NCBI GenBank assembly: GCA_025358295.1
Contig: JANYJY010000041.1
Location: 1-64,000 of the forward strand
Direction: 5' to 3'
DNA: 64,000 nucleotides
Source: Gammaproteobacteria bacterium
GTDB taxonomy: Bacteria > Pseudomonadota > Gammaproteobacteria > Steroidobacterales > Steroidobacteraceae
A model generated the notes under the pieces. It searched no databases and was not told the origin of the DNA. It was given only the letters and a program-made list of their open reading frames with translations. Below, piece after piece: positions 37,149-45,368 of this stretch. The position numbers were made by a program, and so were the translations under genes. Every line of letters starts with the position of its first letter. Position 1 is the first letter of the stretch.

Positions 37149-38258
37149 ATGAGATGCAGTCGATTTCAAGCTGTCTTGGCGCTGCTGCTGTTGATCGGCC
37201 TGGCGGTGGGCTGCGAGACGGGAGCCGCCGCCGAAGATAAGCGCCTTTTCATCTACAATTGGACGGACTTCATCGGCCGCAACACCATCGCGGAATTCGA
37301 GAAAGAGACCGGGATCAAGGTGATCTACGATGTCTACGACTCCGAGGAGACCATGGATGCGCGGCTCCTGGCGGGCAGTTCCGGCTACGACATCGTGATC
37401 GCCTCCACGGAGTACTTTGGGCGCGAGATCAAGGCGGGCGTGTATATCCCGCTGGATAAGACCCAATTGTCCAATTGGAAGAATGTCGACCCGCGAATTC
37501 TTGCCATCCAGGCGGTCCACGATCCCGGAAATCTGCATTCCGTGCCTTATATGCATGCCATCAACGGGTTTGCTTACAACGTGGAAATGGTCAAGGCACG
37601 GATGCCGAACGCGCCGATCGACAGTCTCGACATGATTTTCAAACCCGAGATCGTGTCCAAGTTCGCCGACTGTGGAGTGACCTGGCTCGACTCCGCAGCG
37701 GACACCTTGTTGTTGGCCATGAAATATCTGGGCCTGGATCCAAATTCTACCAGGCCTGAGGACTACAAGGCCGCCGAGCAGCTGCTCTTAAAGGTGCGCC
37801 CGTACATTCGTTCCTTCGATTCCTCCGAGTACCTGAATGGGCTCGCGAACAAGGAAATTTGTGTCGCGATGTCCTGGTCCAGCGACTATGCGCTGTCCAG
37901 GGCGCGGGCACGGGCTGTAGGCGTCGATGTCAATCTCGCCTTTACGGTGCCCAAGGAAGGTGCCAATCAGAATTTCACGTCGCTGCTGATTCCCGAGGGA
38001 GCGCCGCATTTGCAGGCTGCCTATGCATTCATCAACTTTATATTACGACCGGATGTGATTGCCGGAATCACCAATGACATCTTCTACGGCAACGACAACC
38101 TCGCCTCGCGCTCGTTGGTCGATCCCAGTATCCTTCGCGATGTGACGCTGTATCCGACGCCAGAAATCGAGGCGCGACTGTTCAGGGCGGACGAGGCCTC
38201 GGCCGCCACAGAACGCATACGGACACGTACTTGGACTCGGGTGAAGACCGCCAAATGA
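37149..38258 (+). CDS. Polyamine-type ABC transporter substrate-binding protein (PotF/PotD-like)
   Basis: A 369-residue periplasmic binding protein. The signal peptide spans about residues 1-28; AAA before EDKR is a plausible cleavage site, and a cysteine at GLAVGC makes a lipoprotein possible but weak. LFIYNWTDFIG, TGIKVIYDVYDSEE and AGSSGYDIVIAS are typical of spermidine/putrescine binders. Its permeases are 38897-40676 on the other strand, and a matching ATPase lies at 51110. The HD-domain gene overlaps its stop (ATGA). Related proteins also bind modified or quaternary amines, so the ligand is open. Confidence 0.9.
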   Translation: MRCSRFQAVLALLLLIGLAVGCETGAAAEDKRLFIYNWTDFIGRNTIAEFEKETGIKVIYDVYDSEETMDARLLAGSSGYDIVIASTEYFGREIKAGVYIPLDKTQLSNWKNVDPRILAIQAVHDPGNLHSVPYMHAINGFAYNVEMVKARMPNAPIDSLDMIFKPEIVSKFADCGVTWLDSAADTLLLAMKYLGLDPNSTRPEDYKAAEQLLLKVRPYIRSFDSSEYLNGLANKEICVAMSWSSDYALSRARARAVGVDVNLAFTVPKEGANQNFTSLLIPEGAPHLQAAYAFINFILRPDVIAGITNDIFYGNDNLASRSLVDPSILRDVTLYPTPEIEARLFRADEASAATERIRTRTWTRVKTAK

Positions 38259-38878
38259 CCGTCAAATTAACTGAAGATCCGAATTCCGATATCGGCGTCG
38301 TCAGCTTTCGGCGCATGCAGGACGGCACGCGCGAGGATTACGAATTGCTGGAGCGAGCGGAGCGCGGGTTCGTGCGTACGCTGCCGGATCGCCTGCTCGT
38401 CGCACTGAAGAAACTGGAGGACGGCTTGCAGGGATATGCAGTGACACGGCTGGAGCATTCGTTGCAGGCCGCGACGCGCGCTCTGAAGGACGGCGCCGAC
38501 GATGAGCTCATCGTCGCCGCCCTTATTCACGATATCGGTGACGATTTCGCGCCCTACAATCATTCGGAGGTGGCCGCTGGGATCATTCGTCCCTATGTGC
38601 GTCCCGAGGTGACGTGGATCGTCGAACAGCACGGCGTGTTTCAGACGTACTATTACGCGCATCATTACGGGCGTAACCGGAATGGACGCGAGAAGTTTCG
38701 CGATCACCCCTCGTACCAAGCCTGCAAGGACTTCTGTGCCAACTGGGACCAATGCTCGTTCGATCCCGACTATGTATCCGAGCCGTTGAGTACTTTTGAG
38801 CCGAAGGTGCGCGAGATTTTCAGCCGCACGGCTCATGATCCACGCTACGTGGGCATGCCGCAGTCGGGCAGGCCCTAG
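38255..38878 (+). CDS. HD-domain protein, candidate diiron oxygenase (PhnZ/MIOX-like)
   Basis: A 207-residue cytoplasmic protein. His68 in RLEHSLQ, His92-Asp93 in IHDIGDD, His103, His126 in EQHGVF and an aspartate at 170 or 172 follow the H...HD...H...H...D order used by HD-domain mixed-valence diiron oxygenases; the 24-residue gap from the first His to HD matches what I recall for PhnZ. Such enzymes cleave hydroxylated aminophosphonates, including a trimethylammonio compound in TmpB. A plain phosphohydrolase is the alternative. The ATG at 38255 overlaps the potF stop, so its substrate is probably what PotF imports. Confidence 0.75.
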   Translation: MTVKLTEDPNSDIGVVSFRRMQDGTREDYELLERAERGFVRTLPDRLLVALKKLEDGLQGYAVTRLEHSLQAATRALKDGADDELIVAALIHDIGDDFAPYNHSEVAAGIIRPYVRPEVTWIVEQHGVFQTYYYAHHYGRNRNGREKFRDHPSYQACKDFCANWDQCSFDPDYVSEPLSTFEPKVREIFSRTAHDPRYVGMPQSGRP

Positions 38879-38896
38879 CGGGGCGGGCGGGGCGCC

Positions 38897-39727
38897 TCAG
38901 CGCTCGGCCATCTGCGCGTCCATCACGCGCTGACGCTCGGCACGACGCATCAAGTAACCGGCGAATAGTACGCAGACTCCAACCAAGCAGATCATCACGC
39001 TGGCGAGCGCATTGACATCGGGGCTGACGCCGAGCTTCACCTTCGAGAAAATCACCATAGGCAGAGTGCTCGCGCCGGGACCCGAGACGAAGCTGGATAT
39101 CACGAGATCATCGAGCGAGAGTGTGAAACTGAGCAGCCAGCTCGAGGCCAGCGCCGGCACGAGGCTCGGCAGAGTGGTATCGATGAAGGCACGGACCGGG
39201 CCGCTGCCCAAGTCCATGGCGGCCTCTTCCAATGAGCGGTCGGCGCTCGCCAGCCGGGATTGCACGGTGACCGTGACATAGGCGCTGCAGAACGCGATGT
39301 GCGCGATGACAATGGTCGTGAATCCGCGATGCGGCCAGCCCAACAGATGCAACATGGAGACGAACAGCAGCAATTGCGTGATGCCGGTGATGATTTCCGG
39401 CATCACCAGCGGCGCGTTGACCATGCCGGTGAGCAGCAGCCGGCCGCGAAATATCTTGAATCGCACCAGGGCAATCGCGGCCAGCGTACCGAGGATGACC
39501 GCGCCGGTCGACACCACCACGCCGATTTTCAACGACAACCATGCTGCGTCGAGAATCTGGTCGTTGTGCATCAGCTTGCCGTACCAGCTGGTCGAGAATC
39601 CTCCCCAGACACTCACCAGCGCGGAGGCGTTGAAGCTGTAGCCGATTAAGACCAGGATCGGAATGTAGAGAATCGCGATACCGATGCAGAGCATCGACAT
39701 CAAGAAGGGCGAAATACGGTTTTCCAC
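38897..39727 (-). CDS. potC: Polyamine-type ABC transporter permease PotC
   Basis: A 276-residue inner-membrane permease with six helices. The EAA loop that docks on the ATPase is RSLEEAAMDLGSGPVRAF. The GTG at 39727, six bases after GAGG and two bases from the potB stop, is preferred over the longer frame starting at 39793, which reads into potB. It forms a heterodimer with the upstream permease. Its gene is convergent with the HD-domain gene, with 18 bases between stops. Confidence 0.92.
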   Translation of the reverse strand: MENRISPFLMSMLCIGIAILYIPILVLIGYSFNASALVSVWGGFSTSWYGKLMHNDQILDAAWLSLKIGVVVSTGAVILGTLAAIALVRFKIFRGRLLLTGMVNAPLVMPEIITGITQLLLFVSMLHLLGWPHRGFTTIVIAHIAFCSAYVTVTVQSRLASADRSLEEAAMDLGSGPVRAFIDTTLPSLVPALASSWLLSFTLSLDDLVISSFVSGPGASTLPMVIFSKVKLGVSPDVNALASVMICLVGVCVLFAGYLMRRAERQRVMDAQMAER

Positions 39728-39728
39728 C

Positions 39729-40676
39729 TTAAGCCTCGAGCTGCTTGGTGCTGTAGTGTTGGTACAGGGCGATGGGACCGACCAGCAGCACAAGGAACGC
39801 GATCGCCACTGCGGAGGCCACCGGCCAGTCGCGATTGCCGAAGAACTCGTCCCAGAGCACGCGTCCTATCATCAGATTGTCCGGCCCTCCGAGCAGGGTC
39901 GGGATGACGAACTCACCGATCGCTGGAATGAACACCAGCATCGAGCCGGCAATGATTCCGGGCATGGACAGGGGCAGTGTCACCTCGATGAAGGCGCGCC
40001 AGGGCGGACTGCCGAGATCGGCAGCCGCTTCCAACAAGGAATGATCCAGTTTCTCCAGAGTGGCGAACAACGGCAGTACCATGAAGGGAAGATAGGAGTA
40101 GATGATTCCCAGGTACACGGCAAACGTCGTGCGCATGATCTGCAGAGGATGGTCGATGACGCCCAGCCACAGCAGCGCGGTATTCAGCAAGCCGGTCTCA
40201 CGAATGATTCCCTCGAGTGCGTAAACACGCAGCAGGAACGAGGTCCAGAACGGCAGAATGATAATAAGCAGCAGGATGCTCTGTGTGCTCTTGGACGTTC
40301 GGGCGATGGCGTATGCCATGGGATAGCCCAAACCCAAGCAAATGACGGTCGAGAAGAATGCGGTCTTTAGGGAATAAAGGTAGGAAAGGCCATAGACTTC
40401 GTCGCTGAACAAGTACTTGAAGTTACCGAGATTCAGCGTCAGATGGATGTGCCAGTCGGGGCTGACGGATAGAATGTCCGTGAAGGGGGGCACGCGCACC
40501 GCGGTGTCCGCGAAGCTGATAACCAGGGCAAACCCGAACGGAATGAGAAAAAACACCAGCAGAAAGAGCATGGGCGGCAAGATAATGAGCCATTTCCCCT
40601 GGCGCTTGAGCCAATCCCCGCGCGGCGGGCGCGGCAGCGCGTTCGCGGTTGCCTCATCGTAAATCGCTGGTGTCAT
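39729..40676 (-). CDS. potB: Polyamine-type ABC transporter permease PotB
   Basis: A 315-residue permease with six helices after a basic cytoplasmic N-terminus of about 30 residues. The EAA loop is HSLLEAAADLGSPPWRAF. The ATG at 40676 follows an AGG site. The divergent TetR-Rieske fusion gene starts only 18 bases away, so the promoters must overlap each other or the coding regions. The transporter parts are split: potF on the plus strand at 37149, potBC here, ATPase at 51110. Confidence 0.92.
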   Translation of the reverse strand: MTPAIYDEATANALPRPPRGDWLKRQGKWLIILPPMLFLLVFFLIPFGFALVISFADTAVRVPPFTDILSVSPDWHIHLTLNLGNFKYLFSDEVYGLSYLYSLKTAFFSTVICLGLGYPMAYAIARTSKSTQSILLLIIILPFWTSFLLRVYALEGIIRETGLLNTALLWLGVIDHPLQIMRTTFAVYLGIIYSYLPFMVLPLFATLEKLDHSLLEAAADLGSPPWRAFIEVTLPLSMPGIIAGSMLVFIPAIGEFVIPTLLGGPDNLMIGRVLWDEFFGNRDWPVASAVAIAFLVLLVGPIALYQHYSTKQLEA

Positions 40677-40694
40677 AAGAACCTAAGCCGAAGC

Positions 40695-42341
40695 ATGCGT
40701 AAACCTTCGAAAAAATCCCCTAAACCCAAGCCAATCCCGCGGGCACGCAATGCCCACAGCCGGCAACGGCAGCGCTTGATCGACGCGTGCATTTCCGCCC
40801 TGCACCTCTACGGGCCGTCGCGAACGACGGTGGAAAAAGTAACGGCCTTCGCAAAAATGTCTCCCGGCATCGTGCGATTCTATTTCGCCTCCAAGGCGGC
40901 CATGCTGGTGGCCACTTTGCAATTCCTGTCCACCGAGTTTGAGGAACAATTATTGGTTCCTGTTTCCCGGCTCAAATCCCGGCCGGTAGCGGCATTGGAA
41001 TTGATGGTCGATTTATATCTCGACCCGGAAATCGCCAGTCCCCGCAAAGTTTCGGTTTGGTATGCGTTCTGGGGCGAGGCGAGTTCACGCCAGGAATACT
41101 ACGATATTTGCGGGCAGAAGGACGAGAGCTTTGCCGCGCTGGTGCGCGAACTCATTGAAAGACTGATCGTTGAAACCTCCCAGCAACAATTGGACCCGGA
41201 CGGCATCGCGCTGGGGCTCATCGGGGTCTTGGAAATACTGTGGCAGGACCTCGCCTTCCGCTCGGAGGCCGATATCGACCGTGCCGCCGTCAAGCGTCGA
41301 GCAATGGCTTATTTGCGGTCCGTTTTCCCGGGTCAATTCACTGCTCCAGAGAACGATGACGGGGCGTCGGCAGCCGACAAACGGCTGCCTGGCTGGGCCT
41401 ATGCCAACTCCCGCTTATTCGCGATCGAACGGGAGACCTTGTTCCAGGATACTTGGCTGCTGGCCGCTCATCAGGCGCAGATTCCGCAGCGTGGCGATTT
41501 CCTCGGCGTCGACCTCGGCATCGAGCGCGTTTTGGTGGTTCGCGATGCTGCCGGAGAGGTGCGCGCGTTTCGCAACAGCTGCAGCGAGGCGCCGCATATC
41601 CTAATGCCCGCCGCTGCCGGGAATGTCGACAGCATTCGTTGCGCCGTGCATGGCCTGCAATTCGAACTCGACGGTCGGCGTCGCGGTGCCCGGGGCACAG
41701 CTGACCTGACAGCCCTGGAATTGCGCATGGCCGGCGATCTGATTCTGGTGCGTTCCGCGCAACGGCGGCGGCCGGAGGCGGGCGCTCCGGATGTGTGGAA
41801 TGATTTCTCGCCGCCCGCGGGCTCGCGGCTGCTTAGGGCGCCAGTGGAGACGATGATTGCGGCAGATTGGAAGCTCGTAATCGAACAATGGCTGGATTCG
41901 GCGGTCATCGGCGGATTGCGCCGGCCGGAACAGGCCGAGTGGAGCGTTCGCGCCTACCGGCACCTGATGGGCCAAGAGACGGATTTTCAATGGCAGCGGC
42001 GCTTCATGGCGCCGGTTCACCTCATCGAGCTGCGTCCCGACGGATTTCGCGTTCTGCAGGTGCTACCGACGGCCGCTGGCCGCAGCTTAGTGCGTGAGCA
42101 TAATTATACGCTGTGCGGCGCAGACCGGACCGCGCGCGCCGCGTGTTACGTGGCAGCGCGGCTCAATCCCTATGTACGGCCGTCGACGATTGCAATCGCG
42201 GAATCGACCCAGCAGGGCATCGTTACTTTCGGCCACACCGCGGCGAATGGAGCCCCGGGTGGGGCCGCGTCGGTGTTCCGTCGTGAATTGGCGGCGCTCA
42301 TGCCGTTGCTGTGGCTCGCCCGGGCACCGAACGACCTTTGA
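40695..42341 (+). CDS. Fusion regulator: BetI-like TetR + degenerate Rieske oxygenase domain
   Basis: One uninterrupted 548-residue frame. Residues about 22-215 are a TetR repressor: helix-turn-helix TTVEKVTAFAKMSPGIVRFYF, then a BetI-like ligand domain with RKVSVWYAFWGEA. Residues about 230-548 align along their length with the Rieske oxygenase at 43933-45099 (shared: LP.W.Y.NS, VRDA.GE.R.F.N). The Rieske CxH is C296-S-E298, so one [2Fe-2S] histidine is gone while C316 and H319 remain. The two iron-binding histidines of the enzyme (H207, H212) correspond to V404 and R409. Catalysis should be lost with the fold kept. I infer a DNA-binding sensor that reads the oxygenase substrate or product. 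The ATG at 40695 has a weak binding site; no other start fits. Confidence 0.85.
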   Translation: MRKPSKKSPKPKPIPRARNAHSRQRQRLIDACISALHLYGPSRTTVEKVTAFAKMSPGIVRFYFASKAAMLVATLQFLSTEFEEQLLVPVSRLKSRPVAALELMVDLYLDPEIASPRKVSVWYAFWGEASSRQEYYDICGQKDESFAALVRELIERLIVETSQQQLDPDGIALGLIGVLEILWQDLAFRSEADIDRAAVKRRAMAYLRSVFPGQFTAPENDDGASAADKRLPGWAYANSRLFAIERETLFQDTWLLAAHQAQIPQRGDFLGVDLGIERVLVVRDAAGEVRAFRNSCSEAPHILMPAAAGNVDSIRCAVHGLQFELDGRRRGARGTADLTALELRMAGDLILVRSAQRRRPEAGAPDVWNDFSPPAGSRLLRAPVETMIAADWKLVIEQWLDSAVIGGLRRPEQAEWSVRAYRHLMGQETDFQWQRRFMAPVHLIELRPDGFRVLQVLPTAAGRSLVREHNYTLCGADRTARAACYVAARLNPYVRPSTIAIAESTQQGIVTFGHTAANGAPGGAASVFRRELAALMPLLWLARAPNDL

Positions 42342-42396
42342 GAAATTTGACTATACTGATTGCATCATTCGCGAATTTTATCGGGAGTATCAGCAA

Positions 42397-43896
42397 ATGA
42401 ATTTGACGTCATTGACTACGAAAGATTGGCATGCGCGCGCCGCTGCCCTGCGCTACGAGACACGACACTTCATCGACGGTCAATACGTGGATTCGATCGC
42501 CGGCGGGCGCTTCACGGTGGTAAATCCCGCCACGGGAAAGCCCTTATGCGAGGTGAGCGCCGGAACCGCCGCCGACATCGACGTCGCGGTTGCGGCGGCA
42601 AAACGCAGCTTCGCCTCGCGGGTCTGGAGCCGCATGGCGCCGCGCGATCGCATGGCAATCATGCAAACCTACAGCCGGCTGTTGGAAGCAAACAATGAGA
42701 AATTCTCGTTGCTCGACACGCTGTGCATGGGAAAACCGATCACTGACATGGTCACCATCGATGTGCCGGCGGCGGCGCGCAATTTCGCCTATTTCGGCGA
42801 GTTGATCGACAAGATCGACGGCACTGTCACCGCCACGGCTCAGGACGCGTTCCATTACATTTTGCGCGAGCCGCTGGGTGTGGTCGGCTGCATCGTGCCC
42901 TGGAATTATCCCCTGTTGATGGCGGCCTGGAAAGTCGCGCCGGCTCTCGCCGCCGGAAACTCGGTCGTGCTGAAACCCGCGGAACAGTCGCCGTTGTCGG
43001 GGTTGCTGATGGCGCAATTATTCGTGGAGGCGGGCGGTCCGCCGGGCGTGTTCAATGTGGTCAACGGCATGGGCGAAACCGCCGGCGCCGCGCTGGCGCT
43101 GCACAATGACGTCGCTAAAATCGCATTCACGGGCTCGACCGAGATCGGTAAGCAAATGCTGATTTATGCAGGCCAGTCGAATATGAAACGAGTGGCACTG
43201 GAATGCGGCGGCAAAACTCCGCAGATATTCCTGGCCGACCTGCCGGATCTCGATACGGCGGTGACCTACGCGATCAACGGTATCTACGGCAATATGGGCG
43301 AGGTCTGCAATGCAGGCTCGCGCTTGTTGCTCGATCGTCCCATTGCCAAGGAATTTCTGGCGCGATTCATCGAGCGCGGCAAGGATATGTATCGAGCCGG
43401 TGACCCGTTCGATCCCACGACCAATCTGGGCCCGTTGGTAACCGCTTCGCATCGTTCGCGCGTCATGAGCTACATCACGCGCGGCAAGGCGGAGGGCGCC
43501 CGGCTGGAATTCGGCGGCAACACGCCGGATTTGCCCGGAGCCTATGTCAATCCGACCCTGTTCAGCGGCGTGAACAATCGCATGGCCATTGCCCAAGAAG
43601 AGATTTTTGGGCCGGTTGCGGCCGCCATTGAAGTCGACGGATTGGCCGAGGCGCTTACGGTGGCCAACGATTCGATCTACGGATTGGCCGCGGCGGTATG
43701 GACCCGTGACCTGAATGTCGCGCATAAGACCGTCCGCGACCTCGAGGCAGGTGTCATTTGGGTCAACTGCTTCGACCACGGTGACATGACGCAGCCCTTC
43801 GGCGGCTACAAGCAGTCGGGCCAGGGCCGCGACAAGTGCGTGGAAAGTCTGCTCTCGTACACCCAGACGAAATCGGCCTGGATCAACCTGGGCTAG
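42397..43896 (+). CDS. Aldehyde dehydrogenase (betaine-aldehyde type)
   Basis: A 499-residue NAD(P)-dependent aldehyde dehydrogenase. Catalytic Cys304 is in GEVCNAGSR, general base Glu269 in LECGGKTPQ, and the cofactor segment is FTGSTEIGK. Overall it resembles betaine-aldehyde and gamma-glutamyl-aminobutyraldehyde dehydrogenases. The ATG at 42397 has GGGAG nine bases upstream; the open frame continues back into the fusion regulator gene but is out of frame with it. It lies 55 bases after that gene and is probably controlled by it. Substrate inferred: an amino- or ammonio-aldehyde from the oxygenase or aminotransferase steps. Confidence 0.92.
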   Translation: MNLTSLTTKDWHARAAALRYETRHFIDGQYVDSIAGGRFTVVNPATGKPLCEVSAGTAADIDVAVAAAKRSFASRVWSRMAPRDRMAIMQTYSRLLEANNEKFSLLDTLCMGKPITDMVTIDVPAAARNFAYFGELIDKIDGTVTATAQDAFHYILREPLGVVGCIVPWNYPLLMAAWKVAPALAAGNSVVLKPAEQSPLSGLLMAQLFVEAGGPPGVFNVVNGMGETAGAALALHNDVAKIAFTGSTEIGKQMLIYAGQSNMKRVALECGGKTPQIFLADLPDLDTAVTYAINGIYGNMGEVCNAGSRLLLDRPIAKEFLARFIERGKDMYRAGDPFDPTTNLGPLVTASHRSRVMSYITRGKAEGARLEFGGNTPDLPGAYVNPTLFSGVNNRMAIAQEEIFGPVAAAIEVDGLAEALTVANDSIYGLAAAVWTRDLNVAHKTVRDLEAGVIWVNCFDHGDMTQPFGGYKQSGQGRDKCVESLLSYTQTKSAWINLG

Positions 43897-43905
43897 GTGC
43901 AGCAA

Positions 43906-43931
43906 GGTCGGGCGCGGCTGCGCGCCCGACC
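43906..43931. terminator. Bidirectional hairpin between convergent ALDH and Rieske genes
   Basis: An 11-base perfect stem (GGTCGGGCGCG with its complement) closes on the loop GCTG. It sits exactly between the ALDH stop (43896) and the Rieske stop (43933), where a shared terminator is expected. There is no T-run on either side, so it may stabilise 3' ends rather than terminate alone. Confidence 0.6.
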
Positions 43932-43932
43932 G

Positions 43933-45099
43933 TCAGGCGAATTGCTGGGGCGCGTTAGCCAGGGCGAATTCGGGAATTCGCTCCCGCAGCAAGTTGTGGA
44001 ATTCGAGCATCCAGCGCTCCAGCTGCGACAAGGGTCCCGGCCTATAACTGCCGGATTGCAGTCCGCGCTGCACTCGGCCGCACAGCCACTTATCTTCGTT
44101 GTTGACCTGAGTGTTGATGCGCGAGCTCAAATAGCGCACGGCGCGCATCTCGCGCCGCTCGTCGGGCAATCCAAACACGCCGCCGCGCACCATGCACTTT
44201 CCGGGTCCCGCGGGCAGCAGCTGAAAGAAATCCATCTGGTCCGGAAATATATCGATCCCAAGATTCGGTAACGCGCTGTAGAAGCGCCAGCAGCGGCGCT
44301 GTGCCTCCGGCAGATGCGTCGCCACGCTGCCGATCATGCGTTGATACAGGCCTTCGGCCCAACGGGGCGATGACTGCTCACGCAGCCAACTGACGCCGCG
44401 GGCGACGCCGGGTACCGACGCTTGGTCTTCGTAGTCCGGCGTAAACATGCGGTACAGGCCGGGGTGGCCGATGGGCACGTGGTACGACTCGAGATAATTG
44501 TCCATCGCAATCTTCCAATCGACGTTCCATATCTCCTGGCTGATGGGGCCGAGCGGCATCATCTCCTCGAAACGATACGGCGCAAATTCCTCTGCGAGTT
44601 TTCCCCATAGCTTCGCCACGGGCGGCGGGTCGCCCGCCAGGCAGACGAACACGAAGCCGAAGGCAATATCGGTGCGCACGGGTCGCAGACCGTGGTCGGC
44701 ACGATCGAGCCCTGGAAAGCTTTCGCGCACCGGCATGCCGATCAATCCGCCGTCATGACGGTAGGTCCAGCCGTGATAGGGGCAGGTGATGGTCGCGGGA
44801 CAATTCCCCGAGCCATCCAACAAGCGCGCGCCGCGATGCCGGCAGACATTGTGGAAGCCGCGTATCGAGCCGTCGCGGTCGCGCAATACCATGACGCTTT
44901 CCGGCCCCAAATCGAAGGTTTCGTAGTCGCCTGCATTGGGAATGGAATTGATGTGGCACACGATCTGCCAACTCGGCATGAGGATGCGTTCGAGTTCGAG
45001 CCGATGCAGTTCGCTGTTGTTGTAAACCCAGGCGGGCAGTGCGCGTGGCAAGGCTTTCGGGGCCTCGTCGAAGCGCTTCGCGACGGATAGGTTGGTCAT
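43933..45099 (-). CDS. Rieske non-haem iron oxygenase, alpha subunit (quaternary-amine type)
   Basis: A 388-residue oxygenase. The [2Fe-2S] ligands are Cys86, His88, Cys106 and His109 (CRHRG and CPYHGW). The mononuclear iron site has His207 and His212 in NYLESYHVPIGH, with the acid probably in the DQMDFFQLLP stretch. The C-terminal EDKWLCGRVQRGLQS resembles glycine-betaine and carnitine-type N-demethylases/monooxygenases more than aromatic dioxygenases. The ATG at 45099 follows GGGGAAA. No reductase gene is nearby, so electrons must come from elsewhere. It is divergent from the aminotransferase operon across a region with two dyads, and is the intact relative of the fusion regulator. Confidence 0.9.
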   Translation of the reverse strand: MTNLSVAKRFDEAPKALPRALPAWVYNNSELHRLELERILMPSWQIVCHINSIPNAGDYETFDLGPESVMVLRDRDGSIRGFHNVCRHRGARLLDGSGNCPATITCPYHGWTYRHDGGLIGMPVRESFPGLDRADHGLRPVRTDIAFGFVFVCLAGDPPPVAKLWGKLAEEFAPYRFEEMMPLGPISQEIWNVDWKIAMDNYLESYHVPIGHPGLYRMFTPDYEDQASVPGVARGVSWLREQSSPRWAEGLYQRMIGSVATHLPEAQRRCWRFYSALPNLGIDIFPDQMDFFQLLPAGPGKCMVRGGVFGLPDERREMRAVRYLSSRINTQVNNEDKWLCGRVQRGLQSGSYRPGPLSQLERWMLEFHNLLRERIPEFALANAPQQFA

Positions 45100-45116
45100 G
45101 GCTTTCCCCGACGACG

Positions 45117-45134
45117 ATTATATGGTCATTTAAT
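45117..45134. promoter_or_regulatory. Candidate operator 1, Rieske promoter
   Basis: ATTATATGGTCATTTAAT is an 18-base dyad of two 7-base arms around four bases, with one mismatch. It lies 18 bases before the Rieske ATG. Its left arm read on the minus strand gives TATAAT at 45122 to 45117, a perfect -10 box for the Rieske gene, with no good -35. A regulator bound here would block or remodel that promoter. Confidence 0.6.
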
Positions 45135-45270
45135 GTACGCCGTCGGATGCGGTGTTGGCAAGTCAGCGCAATGCAGCACGACAATTCACGCTCAAATCAG
45201 CAATTCGAAGCTACGATTGCTCGAGTTTTTTTGCGACGAACCACCTTGAATGGCGGACGCGGGAGTTGAA

Positions 45271-45288
45271 ATTATATAACCATATAAT
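45271..45288. promoter_or_regulatory. Candidate operator 2, aminotransferase operon promoter
   Basis: ATTATATAACCATATAAT is a perfect dyad (7-4-7) and matches operator 1 in inverted orientation, including the GGT/ACC centre. Its right arm contains TATAAT at 45283-45288, a perfect -10 for the plus-strand operon starting at 45369. No -35 is evident. The two sites are centred 154 bases apart. Confidence 0.62.
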
Positions 45289-45368
45289 AACCCTGGACGG
45301 GGCCTGCGGCGAGTGCTACGGTCGCATAAAATCGTATCGATTCGCGACTCAATCGTAAGGGGGATGTC

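Noticed and set aside
45330-45357. Direct repeat AATCGTA (45330-45336 and 45351-45357) before the aminotransferase start
   Set aside because: Only seven bases and located downstream of the likely -10; could be chance.
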